A stretch of DNA of 64,000 nt from Thalassospira lucentensis (GCF_032921865.1 NZ_CP136684.1:2515001-2579000); one strand, 5' to 3'; shown: positions 45,985 through 55,317, counted from the stretch's first letter. Notes: a model not told the origin generated them from the sequence alone. Made by a program: numbers and translations.

Positions 45985-46631
45985 TGGACTATGCCATCTA
46001 TCTTGATCTGGTAATGATTGTCCTGCTTGTGGCAACAATCATATATGCCATGATCCTCAGCCGTCGTTTGGCGGCCTTCCGCCGTAATCGTGAGGAAATG
46101 CAGAATTTTTTGACGGCTTTCAACGCTGCCAACGAACGTGCTGAAGTATCGATCCGCGCATTAAAGGAAATGGCAGAGCAATCCGGTGAAAAACTGCGCG
46201 AGGATATTGAAAAGGCAAATGCGCTGAACGAAGATCTTTCTTTCATGGTCGACCGTGGAGAAAGCATTGCCAACCGGCTGGAAAAGGCGGCAAGCGATGC
46301 CAATGCAACCCGGCGTGGCGGCGGCGGGGCAAAGTTTGCCGGGGCAGGAAATTCCGCCGGACATGAACGCAGTGATATGGTTGACGACCGGCAGGGTGTC
46401 GAAACCCGTGCCGAAGAACTTGCCGCCCGTCTGATGCGTGATGTCGAACGCGGCACGGGACCGACAGCGTCTTCGCCAGCCGAACCGTCAGGTGACAGAT
46501 ATGGTTCAGGTGCGCGTTCTGGCGGATCATCCGTACCGGAAACTGCGACCGATCCTTACGGGCAGGATGAGGATGCGGGCCGGTCGGAAGCCGAACGCGA
46601 ACTTCTTGCCGCGTTACGTTCTGTTCGGTAA
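45984..46631 (+). CDS. DUF6468-like membrane-anchored flagellar-cluster protein
   Basis: 215 residues, function unknown. One N-terminal membrane helix (IYLDLVMIVLLVATIIYAMILSRRLAAF) followed by a coiled-coil (residues 30-95), then a disordered Gly/Ser/Glu-rich part and a terminal ERELLAALRSVR helix. The layout fits a protein anchored in the inner membrane with its coil in the cytoplasm. Start codon overlaps the fliM stop by one base, indicating tight co-translation. I believe it matches a Rhodospirillales family found beside fliM. Confidence 0.7.
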   Translation: MDYAIYLDLVMIVLLVATIIYAMILSRRLAAFRRNREEMQNFLTAFNAANERAEVSIRALKEMAEQSGEKLREDIEKANALNEDLSFMVDRGESIANRLEKAASDANATRRGGGGAKFAGAGNSAGHERSDMVDDRQGVETRAEELAARLMRDVERGTGPTASSPAEPSGDRYGSGARSGGSSVPETATDPYGQDEDAGRSEAERELLAALRSVR

Positions 46632-46782
46632 GGGCGCATCTGTATCGAGAAACAGATAAGATCGTTATGTTTGCGGAAAAACAGGATTGGCGTCTTTTTT
46701 CGACAAATTTGGTACCTACCTGTTAGTATATGATTTGAAATTCAATGTGGACGCGAAAGCGTTCCGTCTACCGGGTGAATGA

Positions 46783-47514
46783 ATGTCTGCTGTGCGTATC
46801 CTGCCGTTGGTGGTCGTAGTCGGTTTTATCGTTTTGACGGTCAAAATCGTCGGGCTGTTTTCGGATGAACCGAAAGGCAATGACGCCACTGATGCCTCCG
46901 GTGTCAGTGTGATGCAGGTTGCGCGTGCGCAGGCCCAGGAGCAGCCGGCACCAGCAACCGACCCGGCGACCACGGAAGGGACTCCGGGCCCTGGACTGGA
47001 CGATCCTCTGGGGATGATGGAAGGCGACGGTGCTTCCGGTCTGCCTGAAGATGCGGGTGATACTCCGCCGATGCTTGGCGGGGACCCGACCCTGTTTACC
47101 CAAGAAGAGATCGATCTTTTGCAGAACCTGTCCGTCCGGCGTTCAGAGCTGGATCGCAAAGAGCAGCGCCTTGATGAACGCGAGAGCCTGCTGGCAGCCG
47201 CCGAAGCCCGGATTGACGCCAAGATCGAGGAAATGAAATCGCTGAAAACGGCCATCGAAGGTTTGGTCGAGACGAAGGAAGAGCAGGAAAACGAACGGAT
47301 CACCAAGCTGATCAGCGTTTATGAAAAAATGAAACCAAAGGATGCCGCTCGCATCTGGAACGATCTTGATATGGATATATTGTTGCAGGTCGCACTTGGC
47401 ATGCGCGAGGCAAATACTGCCGCTGTTCTTGCTGAAATGTCCGCAGACCGCGCCCGTGCCCTGACAACAGAACTGGCCTACAAGCAGGATATCAACATGT
47501 TGCCGCTTCAATAA
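46783..47514 (+). CDS. MotE-like (MgtE N-terminal-like) periplasmic protein
   Basis: 243 residues: N-terminal membrane helix or signal anchor (VRILPLVVVVGFIVLTVKIVGLF), Pro/Gly/Asp-rich linker, coiled-coil (RRSELDRKEQRLDERESLLAAAEARIDAKI), and the C-terminal helical domain VYEKMKPKDAARIWNDLDMDILLQVALGMRE. This last domain is shared by MotE and the N-domain of MgtE; in Sinorhizobium MotE is a chaperone for the periplasmic motility protein MotC. Gap of 151 bp after the DUF6468-like gene. Confidence 0.8.
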   Translation: MSAVRILPLVVVVGFIVLTVKIVGLFSDEPKGNDATDASGVSVMQVARAQAQEQPAPATDPATTEGTPGPGLDDPLGMMEGDGASGLPEDAGDTPPMLGGDPTLFTQEEIDLLQNLSVRRSELDRKEQRLDERESLLAAAEARIDAKIEEMKSLKTAIEGLVETKEEQENERITKLISVYEKMKPKDAARIWNDLDMDILLQVALGMREANTAAVLAEMSADRARALTTELAYKQDINMLPLQ

Positions 47515-47628
47515 TACCTAATATGCAGCTTCGGGTAAAATCCCGTCTGTATCAAAGGCTGTCAGCCGGGGATTATTCAAGCATCATCAACATGATGGAC
47601 GTTATTAGGGAATTGTGAAAAGCCTTGA

Positions 47629-47643
47629 TTAACCATTGTTAAA
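47629..47643 (+). promoter_or_regulatory. CtrA-like box upstream of cheY
   Basis: TTAA-CCATTGT-TAAA; on the opposite strand TTTA-N7-TTAA, one mismatch from the CtrA consensus. Also contains TTAACCAT, a CtrA half-site form. 91 bp upstream of the cheY ATG. Confidence 0.45.
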
Positions 47644-47666
47644 TAGGTACATCACGATTATAGGGG

Positions 47667-47701
47667 CCTTACCCTTATGCACAGGGAATACAGGGGTAAG
47701 G
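47667..47701 (+). repeat. 8-bp inverted repeat upstream of cheY
   Basis: ccttaccc (47667-47674) and gggtaagg (47694-47701), perfect arms with a 19-base spacer, 33 bp before the cheY ATG. Likely in the leader; function unknown. Confidence 0.5.
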
Positions 47702-47733
47702 GTGAGAGATTTGATAGCATGATGGAGTGGTGA

Positions 47734-48120
47734 ATGGCCGTCGATCCGAATATGCCGATCCTGATTGTGGATGACTACAAAACCATGTTGCGTATCATCC
47801 GCAATCTCCTGCGGCAGCTGAACTTTACCAATATCGAAGAAGCGACGGATGGCAGCATGGCGTTGCGCAAACTGCGCGAAAAGCCGTTCAGCCTTGTAAT
47901 TTCCGACTGGAACATGGAGCCGATGACCGGTCTTCAGCTTCTGAAGGAAGTTCGCGCTGATACAAAGCTGAAGGATCTGCCCTTCATCATGATCACCGCT
48001 GAGGCGAAAACCGAAAACGTTGTCATGGCAAAAAAAGCCGGCGTTTCGAATTATATCGTCAAGCCGTTCAACGCAGAGACGTTGAAGGGCAAACTCACCA
48101 CCGTTATCGGTGAGTTCTGA
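47734..48120 (+). CDS. cheY: Chemotaxis response regulator CheY
   Basis: 128 residues, a single receiver domain. The acidic pocket VDD, phospho-acceptor Asp in VISDWNMEPM, conserved Thr in MITAEA and Lys in YIVKPF are all present. Phosphorylated CheY binds FliM and reverses or stops the motor. Followed 32 bp downstream by cheZ. Confidence 0.95.
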   Translation: MAVDPNMPILIVDDYKTMLRIIRNLLRQLNFTNIEEATDGSMALRKLREKPFSLVISDWNMEPMTGLQLLKEVRADTKLKDLPFIMITAEAKTENVVMAKKAGVSNYIVKPFNAETLKGKLTTVIGEF

Positions 48121-48152
48121 TTAGGGGCGCGGGGCATTAGTCCCGCGATACC

Positions 48153-48803
48153 ATGATGTCCAAAACGTCCAAAGACGAACTGCGGCAATTGTTGCTGGAC
48201 CTGAAGGCGCGCCTTGATGGTGACGAGCTTAAGGTCGAACAATTGTCCGATCTGATGGATCAGCTTTCCCGCTTTGTGTCGGAAGGTGACAAGCCATCGG
48301 ATGACCAGAAACGCCTGTTTGGTGAATTGGATGAACTTTCGGGCATCATTCGCAAGATGAAATCCGAAATCGCATCTTTGCGGCCGGACGATATCAAGGC
48401 GGAATATATCCCCAATGCCACGGACGAGCTCGACGCGATTGTCGATGCGACAGCCGGGGCAACGCATGAAATCCTTGATGCGATGGATACGCTTGAGGAG
48501 TTCGCGGCAACTCTACCCCCCGAGCAGGCGGAAATCGTTACCAGTGCAACGATGCGTGTTTACGAAGCCTGTAACTTCCAGGATATCACAGGTCAACGTA
48601 CCACCAAGGTGATCAAGGCCCTGAAATCTATTGAGGAACGGGTCGAAGGACTGGTCAAGGCATTTGGTGACGAGATTGCCAAATACGCCGCGTCCAATCC
48701 CCGGAAGAAGAAGGAACCCGAAGGCGAAGCGGCCTTGCTGAACGGGCCGCAGCTCGACGGTAAAGGTGTCTCGCAGGCTGACATCGACGCGATGTTTAGC
48801 TAA
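48153..48803 (+). CDS. cheZ: CheZ-type CheY phosphatase
   Basis: 216 residues. The catalytic helix reads YEACNFQDITGQRTTKVIKAL, with the CheZ-conserved Asp and Gln of QDITGQR. The C-terminal SQADIDAMFS is the CheY-binding tail. Long helices on either side build the four-helix bundle. Start is one of two adjacent ATGs. Directly downstream of cheY. Confidence 0.92.
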   Translation: MMSKTSKDELRQLLLDLKARLDGDELKVEQLSDLMDQLSRFVSEGDKPSDDQKRLFGELDELSGIIRKMKSEIASLRPDDIKAEYIPNATDELDAIVDATAGATHEILDAMDTLEEFAATLPPEQAEIVTSATMRVYEACNFQDITGQRTTKVIKALKSIEERVEGLVKAFGDEIAKYAASNPRKKKEPEGEAALLNGPQLDGKGVSQADIDAMFS

Positions 48804-48814
48804 ATGGGACGGTT

Positions 48815-49663
48815 ATGGCGGAAATAGAGGACGACGGACCAAGACCACCAAGCCCGCCTACAAACGGGGCGGTTGCGCTGTTCCTCGCTCTCTATCTGCT
48901 GCTGCTGGCTTTCTTTATCCTGCTGAATACCATTTCGACCTTCGAGGAAGTCAAAACCCGCGAAGTTCAGGAAAGCCTCTCTTCGGCCTTCGCCGCCATT
49001 CTGCCACCGACCACCAGCCTGCAAACCGTCACCTCAATCGAGGGACCGGTTGTTGCGGCCGAAGATACCCAGGACAAACTGGGTTCCCTGTTCCAGACTG
49101 CAATCAAGGTTGTTCGTGTTCAGGTCATCCAGCCGGGCACGCTGATGGAAGTCATCATGCATGTCGAACAACTGTTTGATCCAAATTCCATTTTGATCCG
49201 AGAACGCCAGAACGAATTCATGGACCAGCTTGCAGAAGTGCTGGCCGATGAAAGCGGTTATGCGTCTTATGAGATGGAAATGGTGATGGGCAGCGAAGTC
49301 GGGTCAAAGGGAACCGTCGAGATTGAAAACAATCTTCAGATCGGTCGCGCAGGGGCGTTTGCCCGGGACCTGATTGATCGCGGTGCACCTGAAAACAATC
49401 TTTATGTCGGTATTGATCCCGGGGCTGATCCGTTCATCGTCACCTTCCGCTTTTTCTGGGATTTCGGCCCGAAAGAGCCACCTGTTCCGATTACGACACC
49501 AGCGCAATCGGATAGCACGGATAACGGCGCGATACCTGCTCCGGCATCAAGTGGTACGGGAAATGGAAATAGTGGCAAAATGCTGATCCCGCTTCCGGGG
49601 GGCAATCGACCGGGAATTAACGCGCCCATTCCGTTGGCTCCGCAAACGGGGGGGAATGGCTGA
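48815..49663 (+). CDS. MotB-like protein lacking the ion-binding aspartate
   Basis: 282 residues, one membrane helix (LFLALYLLLLAFFILLNTIS, residues 22-41) and a periplasmic part with a diverged OmpA-like domain (LFDPNSILIRERQNEFMDQLAEVL, IGRAGAFARDLIDRGAPENNLYVGID). Aligned on the FF pair of the neighbouring MotB helix, the essential Asp (D22 there) is Ala25 here, and no other acidic residue lies in the helix. The peptidoglycan-binding motif is also altered. A Pro/Gly/Asn-rich tail ends the protein. Stop overlaps the motB start (TGATG). It cannot conduct ions by the known route; a structural stator partner is plausible. Confidence 0.75.
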   Translation: MAEIEDDGPRPPSPPTNGAVALFLALYLLLLAFFILLNTISTFEEVKTREVQESLSSAFAAILPPTTSLQTVTSIEGPVVAAEDTQDKLGSLFQTAIKVVRVQVIQPGTLMEVIMHVEQLFDPNSILIRERQNEFMDQLAEVLADESGYASYEMEMVMGSEVGSKGTVEIENNLQIGRAGAFARDLIDRGAPENNLYVGIDPGADPFIVTFRFFWDFGPKEPPVPITTPAQSDSTDNGAIPAPASSGTGNGNSGKMLIPLPGGNRPGINAPIPLAPQTGGNG

Positions 49664-50385
49664 TGGACGAGATGAAGCGTAATGATAGTCCGAAGGGGCC
49701 GCCGCCGTGGATGCTAAGCCTTGCGGATCTGATTTCGCTGTTGCTGACATTCTTTGTGATGTTGTTCGCCATGTCCAAGGTCAAAATTGACCGTTGGGAC
49801 GAGGTCGTCGACTCTTTGTCGCAATCAATCAAGCCATCCCCGGTCGAAGAGAGTGATGAACCAACCGCGCAGCTGAACATTCCACGGGTCTATCGCAAAC
49901 CTGCGATGAACCTTGATTACCTCAGCGCCGTGATTGATGACGCGATTGATGACAACGATGTTCTGGGCGACGCCACACTTAGTCGTGATGCTGACAAACT
50001 TGTCATTTCTTTGCCGGGCGATATCCTGTTTATCAGTGGTAGTTCCGATATGACGGATAAGGCCCGTCAGGCTTTGTTTGTTCTAGGTGGCGTCCTGAGG
50101 AATATCGGAAACCGGATTGGCGTTCAGGGGCATACTGATCCCCGACCGGTCAGCGGGCGGGGCCTTTATGCCTCCAACTGGGAACTTTCCCTTGCCCGTG
50201 CTGCTGCCGTTGCCAACGAACTTAAAAGATCCGGTTACACGGATTACATAAATATTTACGGATTTGCGGCATCAAGATACGACCAGCTTCCGATTATGGC
50301 AGACGAGCAGGCACGTTTTACAATGGCTCGTCGGGTCGACATTGTGATTGAACCCCATAGCGGAAGCGGGATCGGAGGTTCGTAA
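49663..50385 (+). CDS. motB: Flagellar stator subunit MotB (PomB-like)
   Basis: 240 residues. Membrane helix PPWMLSLADLISLLLTFFVMLFAMS with ion-binding D22, then the plug-like segment, and an OmpA-type peptidoglycan-binding domain (IGVQGHTDPRPVSGRG, NWELSLARAAAVANEL). The PxWM...ADLxSLLxxFFVxL pattern is close to PomB. Its partner MotA is encoded 31 kb away. It overlaps the MotB-like gene upstream by one base and is followed 2 bp later by a giant exported protein gene. Confidence 0.95.
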   Translation: MDEMKRNDSPKGPPPWMLSLADLISLLLTFFVMLFAMSKVKIDRWDEVVDSLSQSIKPSPVEESDEPTAQLNIPRVYRKPAMNLDYLSAVIDDAIDDNDVLGDATLSRDADKLVISLPGDILFISGSSDMTDKARQALFVLGGVLRNIGNRIGVQGHTDPRPVSGRGLYASNWELSLARAAAVANELKRSGYTDYINIYGFAASRYDQLPIMADEQARFTMARRVDIVIEPHSGSGIGGS

Positions 50386-50387
50386 GA

Positions 50388-53300
50388 ATGCTTTTGGTCG
50401 TAGCGCGTCTCCTGCTGGCTGCCGTTATTGTGGTAGCCGGTCTGGCAGTATTGCCGGTCATGGTAACGCGCCCCGCACTCGCCCAGGCGGCAGATCCGGT
50501 GATCATCCGCTCGGGCGCACATAGTGGCTATGGACGTATCGTTCTGCAATGGAACAAGCCCGTCAATTACACCGCTGAAATCATCGGTGATCAACTTGTC
50601 GTGCGTTTTGACCAGCCGCTTGTTGCCTCAATGCGTGGGGTTCTCGGACCTGTTTCCGACTATGTGAGTGACGGTTTTTTTGATCCTGACGGACGTACTG
50701 TTGCTTTTGTTCTGCGTGACGATTTTGAAGCCCGGGTTTTTAATGTCGGGAACAATGTGGTTCTTGATATTCTGGATAAACCAGCCCCAGCCCCCGTACA
50801 GCCTGCATCGCCGGAACCGACACCACCCCGTCCGGCACCCAACCCCTCGGCCGAAGTTGCATCCGAACCGTTGCCCACGCCGCAAGCCCGACCAAACACG
50901 TCATCGGCACCAGAGGCTGCGGTCACACCGGCTGCCGCCACACCTGACCTTGAAGTCCGGGTCGGGCGGCATCCAACATTTTATCGACTGGTCTTTGATT
51001 GGCCCAATCGTACCGACTACGCGTTAAATGGTGATCAGGGCAACCAGACACTCGCCTTTACCAGTCCTGCCCGTATTGATGCGACTGGCGTGACACGCCG
51101 TTTACCCGAAGGGGTCACGCTTCGCCAAAGTGCAACAGATCCCTTATCTGTTGGTATCGAGACCAATCCGCCGCGCGCACTGAGACATTTCAGGTCCGGT
51201 AACAAAGTCGTCGTTGATTTGATGGGCGTTCAGGGTGATCCCGCCGATACGGGAGGCCCCGGAACAACGACGGCGACCCGGTCTGCCTCCCCGACGCCAT
51301 CTGTCCCGGCGGCACCTGCGGCACCACCAGCACCAAGCCAAACTGCATCCGATGCACCATCATCCGTTGGTTCATCGAGTTCCGGCGCGGCTTCAGAAAG
51401 CGCATCGGTACCTTCGCCGACCGCACCAACGGATGATCCGATTGCACGCGGACTTTCAGAACAGGCCGGTACGCCGGTTTCGCCAGAGGCCGTTGCGCCG
51501 GCGCGAGAAAGCATCGGGACTTTGGAAGTCACGGTGACACAGGACCCGACGAGACTTACACTTGGCTTCCCGTTCGGGCAGCCGGGTGGAGCCGCAATTT
51601 GGTCGCGTGCCGGTTTCCTGTGGATGGTGTTTGATGTGCGGGCAAATCTTGATCTTGATGCCGTGCGTCAGGATGCAGCCCAAATCGTCGGCGTCATAGA
51701 ACAAATCGACAGCCCCTATGCGACGGTGTTGCGCATGACCATCCCGGAAGGGATTGGGCTTTACACCACACCTTCTGAAAACGGCGACTGGAACGTCACC
51801 CTTCAGCAAGGAACCATGCAGCCGATAGAACGGTTAGGCCCGTCCATCGAACTGGATAATCAAACACGTGCCCGTCTTGTCGTGCCGCTGATAAATATCA
51901 GCCCGACAATTCCTATCGAAGACCCGGAAGTTGGTGATTCGCTGCGTGTCGTGCCAACCCGCGAGATGGGTTACGGTATCGAGACGGCATTGCGCTATCC
52001 CGATTTCGAAGTTCTGCCGTCCGTCCAGGGGGTGGTTGTTGCCCCCGTCAACGAAACCGTCCAGGTTACCAATCGCGATGATGGTCAGGCTGTTGTGGTG
52101 ACGGCGGCGGATGGTTTGAACATTTCGCCGGAAGGTGCCCGTCTTCTGGCTTCTGCGACCGGCGTGCGCGCCCGTGCGGGAGAGGGCCGCGAAGGTCTGA
52201 TTTTCGAGCTTGATGACTGGCGTCGCGGTGGTCTTGATAATTACAACAAGGCGATCCATCAATTGCGTCGGGAACTGGCGCAAAGCGGTGACGAACACCG
52301 CAACAAGGCCCGCCTTGAACTCGCGCAATATTACATGGCCAACGGGTTGGGCCCCGAAGCCGATGCTGTTGCTTCGACCATGGAAGATGACGACCCGCTG
52401 ATTGCACAGAAACTGCAATTCCGCGCCCTCAAGGCGGCGATCAAATTCCTTGACCGAGAATATGATGAGGCAGCTCGTCTGCTGGAGGACGAGCGCCTTC
52501 GCGCCATTCCCGAAATGCAATTGTGGCGAGCGGTCACATCGGCCGCACGCGGTCGACCTAACGATGGTGCGCGGGACCTTCTTGAAAGCGTGCATATCCT
52601 TGATAATTATCCGCCGGAACTGCTGTCGCGACTGGGGCCACTTGCTGCGGAACAGGCTCTGATCGTCGGTAATCCCGAAGCAGGCATGGACCTGATCGAA
52701 AAAATGCTTGTGGCCAAGGGGCTTGGTGAAAGCAAGATCAAGGATGTCGAATATCTGAAAGGCATCTTTGAAGAAGAAGCCGGCGAGTTCGAACAGGCCG
52801 TCGCCACGTGGGACGAGGTTGCCGAAGGCGACAATCGCAAGGCACGCGCGCATGCCATTTTTGATCGCACCGAACTTTTGATGCGTCTTGAACGTTTGAC
52901 CCTTGATGACGCCATCGAGCAACTGGAAAAGCTGCGCTTTGCGTGGCGCGGGGATGGCTTCGAAATGGCGCTGTTGCGCCGTTTGGGCGAATTGCAGATC
53001 AAAAACAAGCAATATCGCGAAGGGTTGAATACCTTGCGTCAGGCGGCAATTTTCTTCCCCAATAGTCCGTCGGCGACAGAAGTTACCGACATGATGCATG
53101 ACACGTTCGAATCGATTTATCTTGGTGACGAGATCAATAATATTTCAGCTATCAAGGCGGTTGCGCTGTATGACGAGTTCCGCGAACTGACACCGGCAGG
53201 CGAAAAGGGTGACGAACTGATCCGCCGTCTGGCCGACCGTATGGTGGATGTTGAATTGTTTGACCGGGCTGAAACCCTTTTGGAACATCAGGTTGATTTC

Positions 53301-53912
53301 CGCCTTAACGGCACGGAAAAGGCGCGTGTCGGGGCCAGACTGGCGCTGGTGTATCTGCTTGACAGTAAGCCCGAAGAAACCATTCGCGTGCTTGATAACA
53401 GCGAGGTGGCTGGCATGTCTGACGAGCTGGAAACGCAACGCCGGCATCTGCGCGCACGTGCCTTGCTTGATACTGATCGCGGTCCCGAAGCCATGGCATC
53501 CCTTGAAGGCGATCTTTCGAAGGATGCGGAATTGCTGCGTGTGGAATATTACCGGGATACCCGTGATTATCTCTCGGCGGCCGAAACCTTCCAGCGTCTC
53601 GTTGGTGAGGATCAGGGCAATATGATCGAGAATTTTGGCGACGAACGTGCGCGCTATGTCCTGAACTGGGCAGTTAATCTTGCGATGGGCGGGCAGGAAC
53701 GGACGCTTAATATGCTCAAACGCCGCTATGGCATTGTCATGGCGCAAAGCCCTTATGCCGAAGCATTTAGCCTGATCACATCAAGCCCGTCTCAAGGTTT
53801 GATCGACTACCGGACCCTTGCAAGCAAGGTTGACGAGGTCGAGAGTTTCCAGGGATTTTTGGGCAATTATCGTGATCAGTTGGAAAAGTCGCAGCTTAGT
53901 GCTATAAACTAA
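50388..53912 (+). CDS. Giant exported beta-domain/TPR-like repeat protein linked to motB
   Basis: 1174 residues, not a named family to me. Signal peptide (LLLAAVIVVAGLAVLPVMV, AxA site near residue 32). Three AMIN-like beta domains follow (about 36-125, 187-280 and 380-600), each with a pattern like GRIVLQWNKPVNYTAEIIGDQLVVRF, joined by Pro/Ala/Ser-rich linkers. From about 615 to the end are helical TPR-like repeats (ARLELAQYYMANGLGPEADAV, LRRLGELQIKNKQYREGLNTLRQAAIFFP). Starts 2 bp after motB. By architecture and context it could be a periplasmic scaffold for stators. Confidence 0.75.
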   Translation: MLLVVARLLLAAVIVVAGLAVLPVMVTRPALAQAADPVIIRSGAHSGYGRIVLQWNKPVNYTAEIIGDQLVVRFDQPLVASMRGVLGPVSDYVSDGFFDPDGRTVAFVLRDDFEARVFNVGNNVVLDILDKPAPAPVQPASPEPTPPRPAPNPSAEVASEPLPTPQARPNTSSAPEAAVTPAAATPDLEVRVGRHPTFYRLVFDWPNRTDYALNGDQGNQTLAFTSPARIDATGVTRRLPEGVTLRQSATDPLSVGIETNPPRALRHFRSGNKVVVDLMGVQGDPADTGGPGTTTATRSASPTPSVPAAPAAPPAPSQTASDAPSSVGSSSSGAASESASVPSPTAPTDDPIARGLSEQAGTPVSPEAVAPARESIGTLEVTVTQDPTRLTLGFPFGQPGGAAIWSRAGFLWMVFDVRANLDLDAVRQDAAQIVGVIEQIDSPYATVLRMTIPEGIGLYTTPSENGDWNVTLQQGTMQPIERLGPSIELDNQTRARLVVPLINISPTIPIEDPEVGDSLRVVPTREMGYGIETALRYPDFEVLPSVQGVVVAPVNETVQVTNRDDGQAVVVTAADGLNISPEGARLLASATGVRARAGEGREGLIFELDDWRRGGLDNYNKAIHQLRRELAQSGDEHRNKARLELAQYYMANGLGPEADAVASTMEDDDPLIAQKLQFRALKAAIKFLDREYDEAARLLEDERLRAIPEMQLWRAVTSAARGRPNDGARDLLESVHILDNYPPELLSRLGPLAAEQALIVGNPEAGMDLIEKMLVAKGLGESKIKDVEYLKGIFEEEAGEFEQAVATWDEVAEGDNRKARAHAIFDRTELLMRLERLTLDDAIEQLEKLRFAWRGDGFEMALLRRLGELQIKNKQYREGLNTLRQAAIFFPNSPSATEVTDMMHDTFESIYLGDEINNISAIKAVALYDEFRELTPAGEKGDELIRRLADRMVDVELFDRAETLLEHQVDFRLNGTEKARVGARLALVYLLDSKPEETIRVLDNSEVAGMSDELETQRRHLRARALLDTDRGPEAMASLEGDLSKDAELLRVEYYRDTRDYLSAAETFQRLVGEDQGNMIENFGDERARYVLNWAVNLAMGGQERTLNMLKRRYGIVMAQSPYAEAFSLITSSPSQGLIDYRTLASKVDEVESFQGFLGNYRDQLEKSQLSAIN

Positions 53913-53955
53913 TAGTCATATTTATGTTTTGATTGGATTGGTGCGCCCTTAAGGT

Positions 53956-55317
53956 GTGAAAATTCAGTCTTTTTCTATTGGTGGAAGCAGTGCTGTGATG
54001 GATCGTGCACTTAAAATGGTCTATTACGATGAGGCGAAGGTTGAGCGTGATATCTTCGCGCAGCTTTCGCTTGCGCTCAGGCATTTTCGTGGCGTTGGCA
54101 TGCCGCGGGATGAGGGCGCCACGCGCAAGATCCTTGACCAGATTCACCGTCAAAGCCGCGCCTTTGCTGCCATCTGCTATGGCTTCATGCGTTCCAAGGG
54201 GATCGGTGTTGCCGAGGATCAGGGCGAAGGTGATCAGTGGTACCGCGAGGCAGCTTACTGGTTCCGCGAAGAGGCACTCGGCGGCGAAGGTATTTCGGCC
54301 AACAATCTCGGCTATCTGTATGCCAAGGGGCTGGGGGTGCCGGAAAACCCGGAAACTGCGGCCGAATGGTTCGAGCAGGCATCTGAAAACGGATCAATTG
54401 CCGCCCTTTATAACCTTGGGGTGTGTTACCTCAATGGATGGGGCGTGGATCAGAGCGACGAGATGGCGGTGGAATATCTGCGCCGCGCGAGCGAGGCCCA
54501 TGATCCCTCTGCTGCCAGTGTACTTGCCTATCTTTACCTTGAAGGGCGCGGTGTAAAACGCGATCCGTCAAAATCGTTTGAATATAATCTGCGCGCGGCC
54601 CGTGCTGGTAGTGTCGAAGCGGCATCTGCTCTTGGCTATGCCCTTGGTGTTGGCTTGGGGGCAGAACGCAATATTGCCGAAAGCATCAGTTGGTTTGAAA
54701 TGGCCGCGAACGAGGGCGATACCTATGCCCAGGCCAATCTGGCGATGTATTTCTGCCATTCATCCGATTTGAAGCTGTTTAACCGCGGCTGGACAATGTT
54801 GATGAATGCGTGTGATCAGGGCGATATTTCTGCCAAATACCAGATGACGCAAATTCTGATTTTTGGTGTTGCGCATCGCGAACCCGATTATGCTGCAGCA
54901 CTCGATCTTGCGATGGATTTGGCCGAACTCAGCCATCCGGGCGGATATCACCTGATTGGTGTGATGTATGAACATGGCCTTGGCGTGCCGGTTGATATGG
55001 TCCGTTCAGCAAGCTGGTATGAACGGGCGGCGCGTAAGGGATCAGCCAATGGGCAGGCTGCCCTGGGACGGCTTTACGCGATTGGTAGCGGGGTCGATCA
55101 GGACAATATCATGGCCTATTACTGGCTCAGGATGTCAGCGCCGTCGGCGGGAAGCCAGGCATACCGAGAAATGGAAGCTGTGCGGGCGCGTATGAATGAC
55201 CGTGAACGCCAGCAGGCCGATCGTTATGTTGCGGATAATCCTGCACCACGTCGTGGCGGCTTTGGCCTGAAGCCGCTTGAAAAGAATGTTTTCAAGACGG
55301 GTAAAAGGCCAGTCTGA
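53956..55317 (+). CDS. Sel1-like repeat protein
   Basis: About 453 residues with at least eight Sel1 repeats of the form AxxLGYLYAKGLGVPENPETAAEWFEQA, e.g. ALYNLGVCYLNGWGVDQS and AALGRLYAIGSGVDQD. No signal peptide is seen, so it is probably cytoplasmic. Sel1 repeats are protein-binding solenoids. The start may be GTG at 53956 or ATG at 53998. It follows the giant motB-linked gene by 43 bp, and a terminator follows it. Confidence 0.85.
   Translation: MKIQSFSIGGSSAVMDRALKMVYYDEAKVERDIFAQLSLALRHFRGVGMPRDEGATRKILDQIHRQSRAFAAICYGFMRSKGIGVAEDQGEGDQWYREAAYWFREEALGGEGISANNLGYLYAKGLGVPENPETAAEWFEQASENGSIAALYNLGVCYLNGWGVDQSDEMAVEYLRRASEAHDPSAASVLAYLYLEGRGVKRDPSKSFEYNLRAARAGSVEAASALGYALGVGLGAERNIAESISWFEMAANEGDTYAQANLAMYFCHSSDLKLFNRGWTMLMNACDQGDISAKYQMTQILIFGVAHREPDYAAALDLAMDLAELSHPGGYHLIGVMYEHGLGVPVDMVRSASWYERAARKGSANGQAALGRLYAIGSGVDQDNIMAYYWLRMSAPSAGSQAYREMEAVRARMNDRERQQADRYVADNPAPRRGGFGLKPLEKNVFKTGKRPV

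Noticed and set aside
51834..53099. A 421-codon open frame antisense to the giant TPR-like gene
   Set aside because: Fully inside a better supported gene and rich in residues produced by reverse reading of Glu/Leu/Arg-rich helices.
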